From Paenibacillus sp. TCA20 (GTDB taxonomy: Bacteria; Bacillota; Bacilli; Paenibacillales; Paenibacillaceae), in the NCBI RefSeq assembly GCF_000732325.1, contig NZ_BBIW01000019.1, forward strand, positions 1 to 64,000: 64,000 bases of DNA, written 5' to 3'. A program made the position numbers and the translations under genes. Position 1 is the first letter of the stretch. Each line of letters opens with the position of its first letter. The notes below the pieces were generated by a model. It was not told the DNA's origin and made no database searches. It was given only the letters and a program-made list of their open reading frames with translations. Below are positions 10,643-20,798 of the stretch, piece after piece.

Positions 10643-10707
10643 GAGCCGCATTGCATCCATCTTCAATTTCAGAGCATCCATGGTGAAGTGAAGACGGAAA
10701 TAAAAAA

Positions 10708-10748
10708 AGACTGCAGGCAAACTGAGTGAAACAGTTTGTCTACAGTCT
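10708..10748 (-). terminator. Intrinsic terminator of cysK
   Basis: A 17-base stem with two mismatches (AGACTG...CAGTCT) is followed on the minus strand by seven T. It separates cysK from the pab operon. Confidence 0.88.
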
Positions 10749-10812
10749 GCCTCACTTCTTAGCATAACCTAGGAAGTGGGGAAAGTTGTATGATTCGAAG
10801 TTCAGCTTGCGA

Positions 10813-11751
10813 TTAGCCTTCGAAGTTGTACAGCGGTGTGCTCAAGTAACGCTCACCATTACTAGGTACGATGGCAACTACACGTTTGCCAGCTCCAAGC
10901 TGCTTAGCTACTTGAAGAGCTGCACGAATGGCTGCACCAGAGGAGATCCCCGCAAGAATACCCTCTTCTTTAGCTACTTGGCGTGCCGTTTCAAAGGCAT
11001 CATCGTTCTCGATATGAACGATTTCATCATAGATGTCCCGATTCAGAATTTCAGGAATGAAGTTTGCACCAATTCCTTGAATTTTGTGAGGTCCAGGCGT
11101 TCCTCCAGCAAGGATCGGGGAGGCTGCGGGCTCAACAGCTACGATCTTGATGTCCGGGTACTCTTGCTTCAGCACTTCACCCGCACCTGTAATCGTTCCG
11201 CCAGTACCGATTCCTGCAACGAATGCATCCAGTGTTCCGCCGATGGAACCGATGGCTTCCACGATCTCAGGTCCAGTCGTTTCACGGTGAATCTTCACGT
11301 TCGCTTGGTTCTTAAACTGTTCTGCCATGAAGTAGTTCGGATTCTCTTGAACGATCTCCTCTGCCTTCTTAACAGCACCGTTCATTCCTTCCGACCCTGG
11401 TGTCAGCACAAGCTCTGCGCCATATGCGCGAAGCAGGTTGCGGCGCTCCAAGCTCATCGTTTCAGGCATAACAATAATTACACGATAGCCCTTTGCCGCT
11501 GCCACCATTGCGAGGCCAATACCTGTGTTACCGCTTGTTGCTTCAACAATAGCGTCACCTGGTTTAATTCGCCCTTGCTTCTCAGCCTCTTCTACCATGC
11601 TGATTGCGATACGGTCTTTAACACTCGCACCTGGGTTCTGGTATTCGAGCTTAACATAAATTTCTGCGCTTCCCTCAGGCACGACGCGATTTAGACGCAC
11701 AAGGGGTGTGTCTCCGATCAGTTCAGTAACGTTGTTAACAACTTTAGCCAT
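10813..11751 (-). CDS. cysK: Cysteine synthase (O-acetylserine sulfhydrylase)
   Basis: Makes cysteine from O-acetylserine and sulfide. The PLP lysine is in NPGASVKDR, the substrate loop is TSGNTG, and the glycine-rich phosphate loop is [12 protein letters not shown]. Its 312 residues match CysK. A near-perfect ribosome site AAGGAGGT precedes ATG 11751. The 316-base gap upstream holds the terminator of the preceding gene and a possible CymR-type operator. Monocistronic in appearance. Confidence 0.97.
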   Translation of the reverse strand: MAKVVNNVTELIGDTPLVRLNRVVPEGSAEIYVKLEYQNPGASVKDRIAISMVEEAEKQGRIKPGDAIVEATSGNTGIGLAMVAAAKGYRVIIVMPETMSLERRNLLRAYGAELVLTPGSEGMNGAVKKAEEIVQENPNYFMAEQFKNQANVKIHRETTGPEIVEAIGSIGGTLDAFVAGIGTGGTITGAGEVLKQEYPDIKIVAVEPAASPILAGGTPGPHKIQGIGANFIPEILNRDIYDEIVHIENDDAFETARQVAKEEGILAGISSGAAIRAALQVAKQLGAGKRVVAIVPSNGERYLSTPLYNFEG

Positions 11752-11913
11752 GATAATTGACCTCCTTGAGATAGATGAAATATGAAGAATGCTGCTGCTT
11801 CTTGGTTGTTAGATTATTAATTCGGGCAGCCACACTGTTGACCAGGTTAGTCTGGAATAGCGTGCCATGAATCCGAATTTATAAAGAATTCATAGAAGAT
11901 TGATAAAAATTAT

Positions 11914-11942
11914 TTATATTCCGAGTAAATCAGTAGGTATTT
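11914..11942 (-). promoter_or_regulatory. Possible CymR-type operator upstream of cysK
   Basis: On the minus strand AATACCTACTG is followed by ACTCGGAATATA, resembling, as far as I recall, the CymR sites that control sulfur genes in Bacillales. It lies about 165 bases before cysK in an AT-rich stretch. The promoter hexamers themselves are not clear. Confidence 0.35.
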
Positions 11943-11991
11943 CAAAGTTAATCTTATCAACCTTAGCTGCACTTGTCAATATTGCTCAAAA

Positions 11992-12035
11992 AAAATACTT
12001 TGACTTGGGTCTTTAGCCGGTTGTCAAAGTATTTT
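11992..12035 (-). terminator. Intrinsic terminator of the foldase gene
   Basis: A 13-base perfect stem AAAATACTTTGAC/GTCAAAGTATTTT with an 18-base loop is followed on the minus strand by further T. Confidence 0.85.
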
Positions 12036-12067
12036 ATAACCAGATCATCATTCTTATTAAACTCGGA

Positions 12068-13009
12068 CTATGATGCCTTATCCAGTTCTACGATAATCTC
12101 TGCTCCGTGTTTATCCCGAAGCGACTTCTCCACCTCAGAGAGCGGACCCGCTTCATTAAGAGCAAGCATTCGGCGAATCTCCTCCATTGCCTGCTCACGG
12201 GTCAACGTGTTCTCTTCGTTTATATCGTTCAGACGGATAATAATATAAGCGTCATCTATGAGAATAGGACCAGCTGCCTCCCCGATATCCAGTTCCTTAG
12301 CAACCCCCATCATGGCCTCAGGCTGAAAAGGATCATCCTCATCAATCAGTCCAAGCCTACCGTTTGTATCCTTGCTATATTCATCGGTCGACAGCTCCTG
12401 GGCCAGCGCTTCAAAGCTCTCCCCCTGCTCCAGCCGTGATATAACCTGCTCCGCGGTCTCTGCATCATTCACCTGAATCATGGAGAGGTCGAGCTGTCTG
12501 CTTGGGGTATAGCTGTCCAGATGCTCTTCATAGTACTGCTCAACTTCTGCTTCGCTGACTTCGATCCCAGCAGTTGCGATTTTTTCGAGTAGGATGTGAT
12601 AGGTAGCTTCTGCCTTTAAGTCATCTATGCTAAGACCGAATTGAGTGAGCATCTCCTTATAGTAAGCTTCCTCAGAAGTGTAGCCTTCCATCGTCTCTTC
12701 CAGTTCAGCTTCTACCTCTGCCTCAGTTATCGTTAATCCCTTCTCTTTGGCTTCTTCCAAAACCGCACGGCGATTCAGCATCTCATTAAGCATGTTCTTC
12801 CCGTATCTTGCCTTGAGCAAGTTCACCCATTCTTCCTCTGATACATCCTGTCCGGCAATCCGGGCTACAGTCTCCTCCTGATCCTGCATCTGGGAATCGG
12901 CTTCATCAGAAGCCGTGTTCATTCCCTGAAGGATGAAAGTACCCATCATTACAACGGAAGCGGTCAGGACAACAACGGTTACCCACAGTCCTTTTTCCTG
13001 TTTCCTCAT
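12068..13009 (-). CDS. yacD: SurA/PrsA-like peptidyl-prolyl isomerase, membrane anchored (YacD-like)
   Basis: Probable extracytoplasmic foldase. Residues 8-30 form one hydrophobic segment without a lipobox Cys, so it is a signal anchor rather than a lipoprotein signal. A SurA-type N-terminal helical domain (NMLNEMLNRRAVLEEAKEKG) is followed by a parvulin-like domain around ELSTDEYSKDTNGRLG, where the parvulin core is degenerate. Acidic throughout. It follows hslO and precedes cysK, as yacD does in B. subtilis. Substrates are unknown. Confidence 0.82.
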   Translation of the reverse strand: MRKQEKGLWVTVVVLTASVVMMGTFILQGMNTASDEADSQMQDQEETVARIAGQDVSEEEWVNLLKARYGKNMLNEMLNRRAVLEEAKEKGLTITEAEVEAELEETMEGYTSEEAYYKEMLTQFGLSIDDLKAEATYHILLEKIATAGIEVSEAEVEQYYEEHLDSYTPSRQLDLSMIQVNDAETAEQVISRLEQGESFEALAQELSTDEYSKDTNGRLGLIDEDDPFQPEAMMGVAKELDIGEAAGPILIDDAYIIIRLNDINEENTLTREQAMEEIRRMLALNEAGPLSEVEKSLRDKHGAEIIVELDKAS

Positions 13010-13034
13010 CCCATCTCATCTACCCCATAACGGA

Positions 13035-13919
13035 TTAGCTTTTGGCTTGCTCAAGTATTGCTTCCAGGTCCTCTTTCTCAAATTGATAAGCTTCATTACA
13101 GAAGTGACATACAACCTCTGCCTTGCCTTCCTCAATCAAGTTTGTCAGCTCTTCCTCTCCCAAGGAAATCAGTGTCTGCTCAACACGCTCACGAGAACAC
13201 TGGCATTTGAACTCAATATCCATCTGATCCCGAATTTCCACATCCGGCAAGATCCGGCGCAGCATGTCCTCTACTTCTAAACCTTGCTCAAGCAGAGTGG
13301 TTACAGGAGGCAGCGAACCAAGGGAGTTCTCAATCTCTGTAATCTCGTCATCGTTTAACCCCGGCAGCAGCTGGATAATAAAACCGCCCGCAACGATGAC
13401 CGAGTTATCGGTATCCACAAGTACACCAAGACCCACGGCAGACGGTGTCTGCTCTGAAGTTGCAAAATAATACGTAAAGTCTTCAGCAAGCTCGCCGGAA
13501 ACAATCGGAATACTGCCGCGGTAAGGCTCCTTCAGTCCAAGGTCCTTGATTACATGAATGTAGCCTGTAGTGCCGACCGCTCCAGCCACATCGAGTTTGC
13601 CCATACTGTTGCTTGGCAAGTGAATATGGGGTTCATTTACGTAGCCGCGAACTTCTCCCTTCGCATTGGCATCGGCAACGATCTGCCCGACAGGGCCGTC
13701 ACCCTTAACTTGTACGGTTAGCTTTTCTTCACCCTTAAGCATGGCACCCATCATTGCCGCAGCAGTTACTGTGCGCCCTAGGGCTGCCGTTACGACTGGA
13801 AAAGTATCATGTCTTCTGCGAAGCTCGTCAACCAGTTGGGTTGTGCTGACCGCAAAGGCGCGTACGCGTCCTCCCAATGCGGTTCCACGTACCAGATAGT
13901 CTTTCTTGTTGTTGTCCAT
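13035..13919 (-). CDS. hslO: Redox-regulated chaperone Hsp33
   Basis: Holdase activated by oxidation of four zinc-binding cysteines. These are visible as CQC (239, 241) and CHFC (271, 274) in the C-terminal part. The N-terminal domain has LGRTVTAAAMMGAMLKGEE. The protein of 294 residues matches the family. The ribosome site AAGGAGG is 12 bases upstream. Upstream lies a 286-base region with the coaX terminator and a hairpin at 14049-14074. Confidence 0.96.
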   Translation of the reverse strand: MDNNKKDYLVRGTALGGRVRAFAVSTTQLVDELRRRHDTFPVVTAALGRTVTAAAMMGAMLKGEEKLTVQVKGDGPVGQIVADANAKGEVRGYVNEPHIHLPSNSMGKLDVAGAVGTTGYIHVIKDLGLKEPYRGSIPIVSGELAEDFTYYFATSEQTPSAVGLGVLVDTDNSVIVAGGFIIQLLPGLNDDEITEIENSLGSLPPVTTLLEQGLEVEDMLRRILPDVEIRDQMDIEFKCQCSRERVEQTLISLGEEELTNLIEEGKAEVVCHFCNEAYQFEKEDLEAILEQAKS

Positions 13920-14048
13920 AGCTGTATAAATGCCTCCTTAATATTAGATATATCCTAAAAAGAATGACTCCAATTATGCATAATCCTAAAAGCTGCATAC
14001 TTATAGCTTCTATAATCTTGATTAGACAATGACCATTGTCTCACAAGA

Positions 14049-14074
14049 CAGGCAGCCAGTACTTGGCTGCCCTG
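14049..14074. other. Hairpin of unknown role between coaX and hslO
   Basis: GGCAGCCA pairs with TGGCTGCC (8 bases or more, 4-base loop). No T run follows on either strand, so it is not a standard terminator. A second small inverted repeat (GACAATG..CATTGTC) is adjacent. I cannot assign it. Confidence 0.4.
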
Positions 14075-14136
14075 TATGTTTATCATGCAATGATGTCAAT
14101 ATAATCATGCTTCGTTATTTCTTTATTGTAATCGAA

Positions 14137-14186
14137 AAAGATAATGGAATAAAGGCAGCTAAGCTCTTGCCTCTTCCATTATCTTT
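14137..14186 (-). terminator. Intrinsic terminator of coaX
   Basis: A 13-base outer stem AAAGATAATGGAA/TTCCATTATCTTT encloses a smaller GGCA/TGCC stem and is followed on the minus strand by TTTTT. It ends the nad-coaX unit. Confidence 0.8.
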
Positions 14187-14205
14187 TTATAGAGAACAGG
14201 TATAA

Positions 14206-14973
14206 TCATCCCTTGTTTCTTTCATATATAATTCGAAGCCCTTCCAGAGTGAGCATGGGAGATACCTCTTCAATCGTTCTGGTCTCACTTGCGATCAGCT
14301 CTGCCAGCCCTCCTGTTGCAATGACTTTGGGCTCAGCCTTCATCTCGTCCTTGATCCGCTCAACGATTCCATCCACCTGACCGGCATAGCCGAATATAAT
14401 TCCGGCCTGCATCGCATGAACAGTGTTGCGCCCAATCACTTTCTTGGGCTTCTCCAGTTCAATCCGAGGCAGCTTGGATGCACGCTGATACAGGGCCTCT
14501 GTAGAGATTCCAATGCCTGGAACGATGGCTCCTCCCAAGTAATTACCTTCTGCATCAATACAATCAAAGGTAGTGGCTGTACCGAAATCGACAACAACCA
14601 GCGGACATTGATAACGATCGATAGCCGCTACGGCATTTACGATACGATCTGCACCAACCTCGCGCGGGTTCTCATAACGGAGATTAAGCCCTGTCTTAAT
14701 ACCCGGCCCTACCAGCAGCGGTTTTTTGCCTACATATTTGATGCACATCTCCTCCAGCACATTCACGAGCGGCGGGACAACAGAAGAGATAATCACGCCT
14801 TCTATATCGGAAGCAGAGATGCCTGACATCTGAAACAAGTTATGGATCATGACTCCATACTCATCTACAGTCGACTGCCTGGAGGTACTTATGCGAAAAT
14901 GGTGAAGAAGCTCCTTCTTCTTGTAAATACCGAGTACAATATTGCTGTTTCCTACATCTACGACAAGAATCAA
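14206..14973 (-). CDS. coaX: Type III pantothenate kinase
   Basis: First step of coenzyme A synthesis. ASKHA-fold motifs are [12 protein letters not shown] at the N-terminus, [23 protein letters not shown] and GGAIVPGIG. Its 255 residues match the family. Start TTG 14973 follows AGGAGGATAATCCTC. It begins 6 bases after nadC, so it is probably transcribed with the nad genes, unlike in B. subtilis, where ftsH is its neighbour. Confidence 0.95.
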   Translation of the reverse strand: MILVVDVGNSNIVLGIYKKKELLHHFRISTSRQSTVDEYGVMIHNLFQMSGISASDIEGVIISSVVPPLVNVLEEMCIKYVGKKPLLVGPGIKTGLNLRYENPREVGADRIVNAVAAIDRYQCPLVVVDFGTATTFDCIDAEGNYLGGAIVPGIGISTEALYQRASKLPRIELEKPKKVIGRNTVHAMQAGIIFGYAGQVDGIVERIKDEMKAEPKVIATGGLAELIASETRTIEEVSPMLTLEGLRIIYERNKG

Positions 14974-14979
14974 AGAGGA

Positions 14980-15843
14980 TTATCCTCCTTTCTTTTCATT
15001 CAGATCTAAACTGATATCCAGGCTTTCAAAAGAGTAGGTTAGTCTGCCGACTGAAATAATATCCACTCCCGTCTCAGCAATACCACGAATCGTAGCAAGC
15101 GAAACATTGCCCGAAGCCTCTATTTTAACATGAGGTGACCGGCTGTGGATACGCTGAGTTGCTTCACGCATCATCATGAGGTCCATATTGTCCAGCATAA
15201 TGATGTCAGCACCTGCTTCCAAGGCTTCGTCCAGCTGTTCAAGCGACTCGACTTCGACCTCAATCGTCATGGTATGGGGGATCGCTGCTCTTGCACGTTG
15301 GACGGCCTCTATGATCCCGCCTGCTCCCTTGATGTGATTATCTTTGATCATAACCGCATCGTACAGTCCAAACCGGTGATTATGACCGCCGCCAACCCGG
15401 ACTGCATATTTCTCAAGCAGACGATGACCCGGTGTTGTTTTCCGCGTATCGACCAGCCTTGTGCTGAGTCCATCCAGGGCATTCACATAGGTACGAGTTC
15501 TTGTCGCAATACCGGACATTCTCTGCAGCAAATTCAGAGCCAGCCGTTCTCCCGTCAGAAGACGGTGCGTGCTTCCTTCCACTTCTGCTAGGATCGTTCC
15601 CTTCGTCACTGCATCGCCATCCTGGACGCAAGCCTTAAACGTGAGCTCAGGATCTACAATTTGAAATACAAGCTCAGCGACTGTAATTCCGGCAACGATC
15701 CCTTCATCCTTGGCGTGAATGACAGCCTTGGACTTATGTCCTGCCGGGATGGTCATCATGGAAGTGACGTCACCTGCACCCACATCCTCCTGCAGCCACC
15801 CTTTAATTGATTCCTTCAATACTTCATTATATCCATTAAGCAT
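14980..15843 (-). CDS. nadC: Nicotinate-nucleotide pyrophosphorylase (quinolinate phosphoribosyltransferase)
   Basis: Converts quinolinate and PRPP to nicotinate mononucleotide. Signatures are EDVGAGDVTS, RLVDTRKTTPGHRLLEKYAV, GGGHNHRFGLYDAVMIKDNH and IEVEVESLEQL. Its 287 residues are normal. The ATG at 15843 overlaps the end of nadB by 8 bases, with GGAGG upstream. Third gene of nadA-nadB-nadC. Confidence 0.97.
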   Translation of the reverse strand: MLNGYNEVLKESIKGWLQEDVGAGDVTSMMTIPAGHKSKAVIHAKDEGIVAGITVAELVFQIVDPELTFKACVQDGDAVTKGTILAEVEGSTHRLLTGERLALNLLQRMSGIATRTRTYVNALDGLSTRLVDTRKTTPGHRLLEKYAVRVGGGHNHRFGLYDAVMIKDNHIKGAGGIIEAVQRARAAIPHTMTIEVEVESLEQLDEALEAGADIIMLDNMDLMMMREATQRIHSRSPHVKIEASGNVSLATIRGIAETGVDIISVGRLTYSFESLDISLDLNEKKGG

Positions 15844-17449
15844 GACTTACTTCCTCCACAATGTCCCGATCTCGCTGCTGAACCGTATGCATCTGCCAAC
15901 GATGATCATTTCTTACGGGATAATCCTCACGATAATGGGCTCCACGGCTTTCCTGGCGGTATAAGGCCCCCTCTGTAACCAGCAGTGCACAAGTCAGCAA
16001 ATTTGCGAATTCGTATTCTTCCTGCTTATCAAGCTTTGTATTAAAAATAGAGCGTTCCTGCTCCAGCAGGATTTTACCCTTTAACAATCCCGATTCGGTT
16101 CGGCGCAGCCCTACTCGTCTAACCATTACCTTCTGCAGAGCCAGCCTCCGTACATGTACAGATTCCGAAGCACCCGCGGTAAGCTCACGCTGAACGCGAA
16201 GTACAGAGGTATGGTGCTTGGTGTCAGGCAGCTGTCTAATTCGATCCACAATACGTTTGCCAAATACGATCGCCTCAGACAAGGAGTTACTCGCCAGTCG
16301 GTTAGCTCCATGCACCCCGGTTGAGGATACTTCGCCGCATGCGAATAGTCGAGGGATGCTGCTCTCTCCGTGCAGGTCGGTCTTTACACCGCCCATCATA
16401 TAATGAGCCGCTGGTGCTACAGGAATCCAGTCTGCTGTCATATCAAGACCATAGCTCATACAAGTCTCATAGATCGTTGGAAAACGGCGCTTAATGAGTT
16501 CTGGCGTCTCATGTGTAATATCCAGATAGACATGCGTTGCATGAGTGTCTTCCATCTCGCTGACGATGGCACGAGCAACGACATCTCTTGGTGCAAGCTC
16601 CAGCTGAGGATGATAGCGCTCCATGAACCGATCCCCATGGATATTCCGCAGCACAGCCCCTTCTCCTCGTACAGCCTCTGAGATCAAAAATCTAGGCGCC
16701 TCGGGATAACATAATGATGTCGGATGGAACTGGATGAACTCCATATCCCGAATCTCAGCTCCTGCCCGGTAGGCCATAGCTACACCGTCTGCCGTAGCCA
16801 CCTCAGGGTTCGTTGTATAACGATACAGCTGACCTGCTCCACCGGAACAGAGAACAACGGCATCTGCTCGCACGAACGTACGCTGACCATTTGCAGCCTG
16901 GACAAGCGCGCCGATACACTCTCCAGCTTCTGTAATTAGATCGATTACAAAATGCTCATCCCATACGTTAATCGACGGATGATCTGCTGCTTCTTTAGCC
17001 AGAGCCCTTACAATTTCATACCCTGTCGCATCCCCATTGGCATGTAATATCCGGCGATGACTGTGAGCGCCCTCCTGTGTCAAAGCAAGCGCGCCGTTCT
17101 CAATATCAAACGCCGTACCCAGCTGAATAAGCTCCTGTACCCGGTCCGGCCCTTCACTGACGAGTACCTCCACTGCTTCGCTGCGACATAATCCCGCTCC
17201 TGCAGTTAATGTATCCTGCATATGATAGGCCGGTGAGTCATCCTCAGACGTAACGGCTGCAATGCCTCCTTGTGCATACCTTGTATTGCTCTCAAGGAGT
17301 GTTTTCTTCGTAATCATAAGAACCTGATGATCTCTGCTCGCTTCAATCGCTGTGTAAAGTCCGGCAATGCCTGAGCCAATAATCAGAATATCGGTTTCCA
17401 TACGAGGCAGTTCATTCAAATCGAAATTAACCAAGTAAGAAGGAATCAT
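15836..17449 (-). CDS. nadB: L-aspartate oxidase
   Basis: FAD enzyme that oxidises aspartate to iminoaspartate for NadA. The dinucleotide motif IIGSGIAGLYTAIEA is at residues 23-37. The family blocks YAQGGIAAV, SHRRILHANGDATG, EFIQFHPTS, SEAVRGEGA and GGVKTDLHGE follow. Length 537 residues. It starts 54 bases after nadA and overlaps nadC. Confidence 0.97.
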   Translation of the reverse strand: MIPSYLVNFDLNELPRMETDILIIGSGIAGLYTAIEASRDHQVLMITKKTLLESNTRYAQGGIAAVTSEDDSPAYHMQDTLTAGAGLCRSEAVEVLVSEGPDRVQELIQLGTAFDIENGALALTQEGAHSHRRILHANGDATGYEIVRALAKEAADHPSINVWDEHFVIDLITEAGECIGALVQAANGQRTFVRADAVVLCSGGAGQLYRYTTNPEVATADGVAMAYRAGAEIRDMEFIQFHPTSLCYPEAPRFLISEAVRGEGAVLRNIHGDRFMERYHPQLELAPRDVVARAIVSEMEDTHATHVYLDITHETPELIKRRFPTIYETCMSYGLDMTADWIPVAPAAHYMMGGVKTDLHGESSIPRLFACGEVSSTGVHGANRLASNSLSEAIVFGKRIVDRIRQLPDTKHHTSVLRVQRELTAGASESVHVRRLALQKVMVRRVGLRRTESGLLKGKILLEQERSIFNTKLDKQEEYEFANLLTCALLVTEGALYRQESRGAHYREDYPVRNDHRWQMHTVQQRDRDIVEEVSHA

Positions 17450-17503
17450 CGTTTGCTATCTCCTGTCTCTTTATAAAAAGTAGACTGCTGAAAACATAGT
17501 GAA

Positions 17504-18442
17504 TTATTTCACCTGCAACATACGCTCAAGGGACAAACGAGCCCGATCGGCCACATCCTGCGGCACATAAATCTCAGGCTTCATGGTTTCAAGTGCCTTC
17601 GCCAGCTTCTTGAGATTGTTCACCTTCATATTCGGGCAGACCAAGAACTTCGTTGCAAAGTGGAATTCCTTATCCGGACTATCCACTCGAAGCTGATACC
17701 CTGTTCCGTCTTCCGTACCTACAATAAATTCTTTGCATTCTGAATCTCTGCAATATTCCAAAATAGCTGTCGTACTTCCCACAAAATCACCCATCTCAAC
17801 GACTTCTGGACGGCATTCTGGATGAACAACAAACTCCGCATTCGGATATTTGGCACGCATTTCAACGACATCCTTTACAGTCAGCATGTCGTGAGTGTTG
17901 CAATAGCCTTCCCAGATGATCATCTTCTTGTCTGTATGCTGCTGTACATAATGGCCCAGATTTTTATCAGGAACCCATATAATTTCTTCTGCATCCAAGG
18001 ATTGAATGACTTTAACCGCATTGGAAGAAGTACAGCATATATCTGTCTCTGCCTTAATCTCGGCCGAGGAGTTTATATATGTAACCACCTTCGCATTCGG
18101 ATGCTGTGCTTTCAGCTTGCGCAATCCATCCACATTTACCATGTCAGCCATGGGACAGCCGGCTCTTTCATCCGGAATAATGACTTTCTTGTCCGGTGCC
18201 AGAATCTTCGCGCTCTCTCCCATGAAGTGAACACCGCAGAACACAATAACATCGGCATCAGTCTGTGCTGCCTTCTGAGCAAGCAGGAATGAATCACCCC
18301 GAAAGTCAGCTACCTCCTGAATTTCATCACGCTGATAATAGTGTGCCAAAATAATTGCATTGCGCTCTTTCTTCAACACCTTAATACGTTCCTTCAGTTC
18401 ACGATTCATTTCTGCCTTACGCTCTAATGCTAATGCTTCCAC
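17504..18442 (-). CDS. nadA: Quinolinate synthase
   Basis: [4Fe-4S] enzyme that joins iminoaspartate and dihydroxyacetone phosphate. Probable cluster ligands are Cys137 (CCTSSN), Cys210 (HPECRPEV) and Cys269 (LVCPNMK). At 312 residues it is of the short form, shorter than the roughly 370-residue B. subtilis enzyme. The start is GTG 18442 with AAGGGAGAGGG seven bases upstream. First gene of the nad operon, preceded by a long leader and a strong promoter with a palindrome at the start site. Confidence 0.96.
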   Translation of the reverse strand: MEALALERKAEMNRELKERIKVLKKERNAIILAHYYQRDEIQEVADFRGDSFLLAQKAAQTDADVIVFCGVHFMGESAKILAPDKKVIIPDERAGCPMADMVNVDGLRKLKAQHPNAKVVTYINSSAEIKAETDICCTSSNAVKVIQSLDAEEIIWVPDKNLGHYVQQHTDKKMIIWEGYCNTHDMLTVKDVVEMRAKYPNAEFVVHPECRPEVVEMGDFVGSTTAILEYCRDSECKEFIVGTEDGTGYQLRVDSPDKEFHFATKFLVCPNMKVNNLKKLAKALETMKPEIYVPQDVADRARLSLERMLQVK

Positions 18443-18599
18443 TTGAAGACCCTCTCCCTTATATAAGCAATAGATAAAAAACCGCTTTCACCTTTGTGAT
18501 GCCATCGCTTGTTATTCGATTCACAAAGTACGACATACGAATACCATCGGTGGATCAATTTCATTCTCACTTGAATTTCTGAGGCAATGAAGCTGATTC

Positions 18600-18640
18600 A
18601 GGTTTACACCTAATTTACAGAAGGTTCCTCTATGTGTCAA
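18600..18640 (-). promoter_or_regulatory. nadA promoter with a palindromic operator at the start site
   Basis: TTGACA (18635-18640) and TAAATT (18612-18617) are 17 bases apart on the minus strand. A 12-base palindrome AGGTGTAAACCT (18600-18611) abuts the -10 where transcription would start. NAD genes of Bacillales are often repressed by NiaR (YrxA), whose sites contain GTGT/ACAC-like halves. Assignment to NiaR is a guess. The leader to nadA is about 160 bases. Confidence 0.6.
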
Positions 18641-18689
18641 TTCACAAAATTGTCGCAAATTACGGGTCAATGTCCATGTTAAATCAAAA

Positions 18690-18721
18690 AAACCGGAGAA
18701 CGCTCGTGCGTTCTCCGGTTT
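18690..18721 (-). terminator. Intrinsic terminator of ftsH
   Basis: A 13-base perfect stem AAACCGGAGAACG/CGTTCTCCGGTTT with a 6-base loop is followed on the minus strand by T residues. Confidence 0.9.
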
Positions 18722-18743
18722 AATCTCTTTTATGACTCATTCA

Positions 18744-20798
18744 TTACGTCGTTGGTTTGTTGTGATCCGGTGAATTTGTATCCCCAGACTCTGGGTTAGA
18801 TGATGTTGTGTCAGGCTCTGTCTGACTCGGACCATCATTGGAAATATCACCAGGCTGAGATCCGTTGTTCTCTTTACCTTGAATGCGGACACGCACATCA
18901 CCAACATTATCGATGACAGGCTCGCCGCTCTCGGAAGAGCCTCCGGATGAGTCAGAACCCTTGTCAGTAATGGCACCTTTCTCAATCAACTGCTTAATGT
19001 CTTCAAGATCAAGCGTTTCTCTCTCAAGAAGAGTTTCAGCAATCAGATGCACTTCCTTGGAATACTTGTTAAGCAATTCTTTAGCTTGCTCATAGCATTC
19101 TGTGATCATGCGTCTCATCTCTTGGTCGATTTCATGGGCAATCGCATCACTATAGTTAGGCTCGTGTCCAAAATCGCGTCCCAAGAAGACTTGTCCTTGA
19201 GAGTTACCAAATTGAAGCGGTCCGAGCTTCTCACTCATACCATACTCCATAACCATGCTGCGTACAATGCCTGTCGCTTGTTGGAAGTCACTGTATGCAC
19301 CGGTTCCGATTTCACCGATAAAGATTTCCTCTGCAGCACGTCCGCCGAGCAAACCAGTAATCCGGTCAAGCAGCTCTGGCTTCGTAGCAAGCATACGATC
19401 TTCTTTAGGCATCATGATAACATATCCGCCTGCACGTCCACGTGGGACGATCGTTACTTTATGAACCATATCGGCATGCTCCAAGAAATATCCGACAATC
19501 GTATGGCCCGCTTCGTGATAAGCGACAATGCGCTTCTCGCGATCGCTGACTACACGACTCTTCTTCTCTGTACCAACAATGACACGGTCAATCGCTTCAT
19601 CCATCTCACGCATGGAAATGTCTTTACGATTACGTCTTGCAGCCAGAAGTGCTGCTTCATTCAGCAGGTTCTCCAGGTCTGCACCGGTAAACCCGGTCGT
19701 ACGCTTCGCAATAACGTCCATCTTAACGTCTTTCGTAAGTGGTTTGTTGCGCGCATGTACTTTCAGAACTGCTTCACGGCCTTTAACGTCCGGACGGTCT
19801 ACCGTAATTTGACGGTCAAAACGTCCTGGGCGGAGAAGGGCTGGGTCAAGAATATCTTGACGGTTCGTCGCAGCAATAATGATAATACCTTCATTTGCAC
19901 CAAAGCCGTCCATTTCAACGAGCAACTGGTTGAGCGTTTGCTCACGCTCGTCATGACCGCCGCCGAGTCCGGCACCGCGCTGACGACCTACCGCATCGAT
20001 CTCGTCAATGAAGATGATACATGGTGCATTCTTCTTCGCATTCTCAAACAAGTCACGTACACGGGATGCACCGACACCGACGAACATTTCGACGAAGTCA
20101 GAACCCGAAATACTGAAGAACGGTACGCCTGCTTCTCCTGCAACTGCACGAGCAAGAAGCGTTTTACCTGTTCCCGGAGGACCGTTAAGCAGAACCCCTT
20201 TTGGTATTCTTGCGCCAACTGCCGCAAATTTACGAGGATCCTTCAAGAACTCTACGACTTCGACAAGCTCCTGCTTCTCTTCATCAGCTCCTGCGACATC
20301 CTCAAAAGTAACCTTCTTCTTCTCTTCGTTATACAGACGTGCACGGCTCTTGCCAAAGTTCATCACTTTGCCGCCGCCGCCCTGTGCCTGATTGAACAGG
20401 AAGAAGAACAGGACAAACATCAAAATAAGAGGGATAAACGATGTTAGCAGTGTCAGCCAAATGCTGTCACCCTTCATCGGTTGTTGCTCAAGTTCAAAGC
20501 CATTGGTCTCGCTGGCCTCAACGATTTCCTGTACAGCAGTCTCAGTGTAAGGGATATACGTAATGAAATTTTCTGGTTCCCCTTCAGCTACTTCATTATA
20601 TTGACCTGTTACACGATATGTGTAACCGTCAAATTGGAGGCTCAGATTCTTTACGTTGTTAGCGGATAACTCCTGCCGAAACTGATTGTATTTAGGGGTA
20701 TCAGCCGCTTCATTTCCACCATTAATTACCTGGTAGATACCGACCACTACTAAAAATAAAATTAAATAAAAGCCAGAATTCCGGATGAACCGATTCAT
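18744..20798 (-). CDS. ftsH: ATP-dependent zinc metalloprotease FtsH
   Basis: Membrane AAA+ protease for quality control and regulated proteolysis. Two membrane segments (about 9-26 and 113-135) flank an extracytoplasmic domain. The AAA core has Walker A GPPGTGKT (206-213), Walker B IIFIDEID, and the second region of homology ending LRPGRFDR. The zinc site HEAGH is at 428-432. The C-terminal 70 residues are a Ser/Gly/Pro/Asn-rich tail of low complexity. The ribosome site AGGAGGT precedes ATG 20798. It follows hprT as in B. subtilis. Confidence 0.97.
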   Translation of the reverse strand: MNRFIRNSGFYLILFLVVVGIYQVINGGNEAADTPKYNQFRQELSANNVKNLSLQFDGYTYRVTGQYNEVAEGEPENFITYIPYTETAVQEIVEASETNGFELEQQPMKGDSIWLTLLTSFIPLILMFVLFFFLFNQAQGGGGKVMNFGKSRARLYNEEKKKVTFEDVAGADEEKQELVEVVEFLKDPRKFAAVGARIPKGVLLNGPPGTGKTLLARAVAGEAGVPFFSISGSDFVEMFVGVGASRVRDLFENAKKNAPCIIFIDEIDAVGRQRGAGLGGGHDEREQTLNQLLVEMDGFGANEGIIIIAATNRQDILDPALLRPGRFDRQITVDRPDVKGREAVLKVHARNKPLTKDVKMDVIAKRTTGFTGADLENLLNEAALLAARRNRKDISMREMDEAIDRVIVGTEKKSRVVSDREKRIVAYHEAGHTIVGYFLEHADMVHKVTIVPRGRAGGYVIMMPKEDRMLATKPELLDRITGLLGGRAAEEIFIGEIGTGAYSDFQQATGIVRSMVMEYGMSEKLGPLQFGNSQGQVFLGRDFGHEPNYSDAIAHEIDQEMRRMITECYEQAKELLNKYSKEVHLIAETLLERETLDLEDIKQLIEKGAITDKGSDSSGGSSESGEPVIDNVGDVRVRIQGKENNGSQPGDISNDGPSQTEPDTTSSNPESGDTNSPDHNKPTT

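Noticed and set aside
10786-11694. Plus-strand open frame of 302 codons opposite cysK
   Set aside because: Complement of a well-conserved gene, no ribosome site, implausible composition.
19047-20447. Long plus-strand open frame (466 codons) opposite ftsH
   Set aside because: It mirrors the codon structure of ftsH, is rich in Cys/Thr/Asn, has no ribosome site and no family resemblance. A shadow frame.
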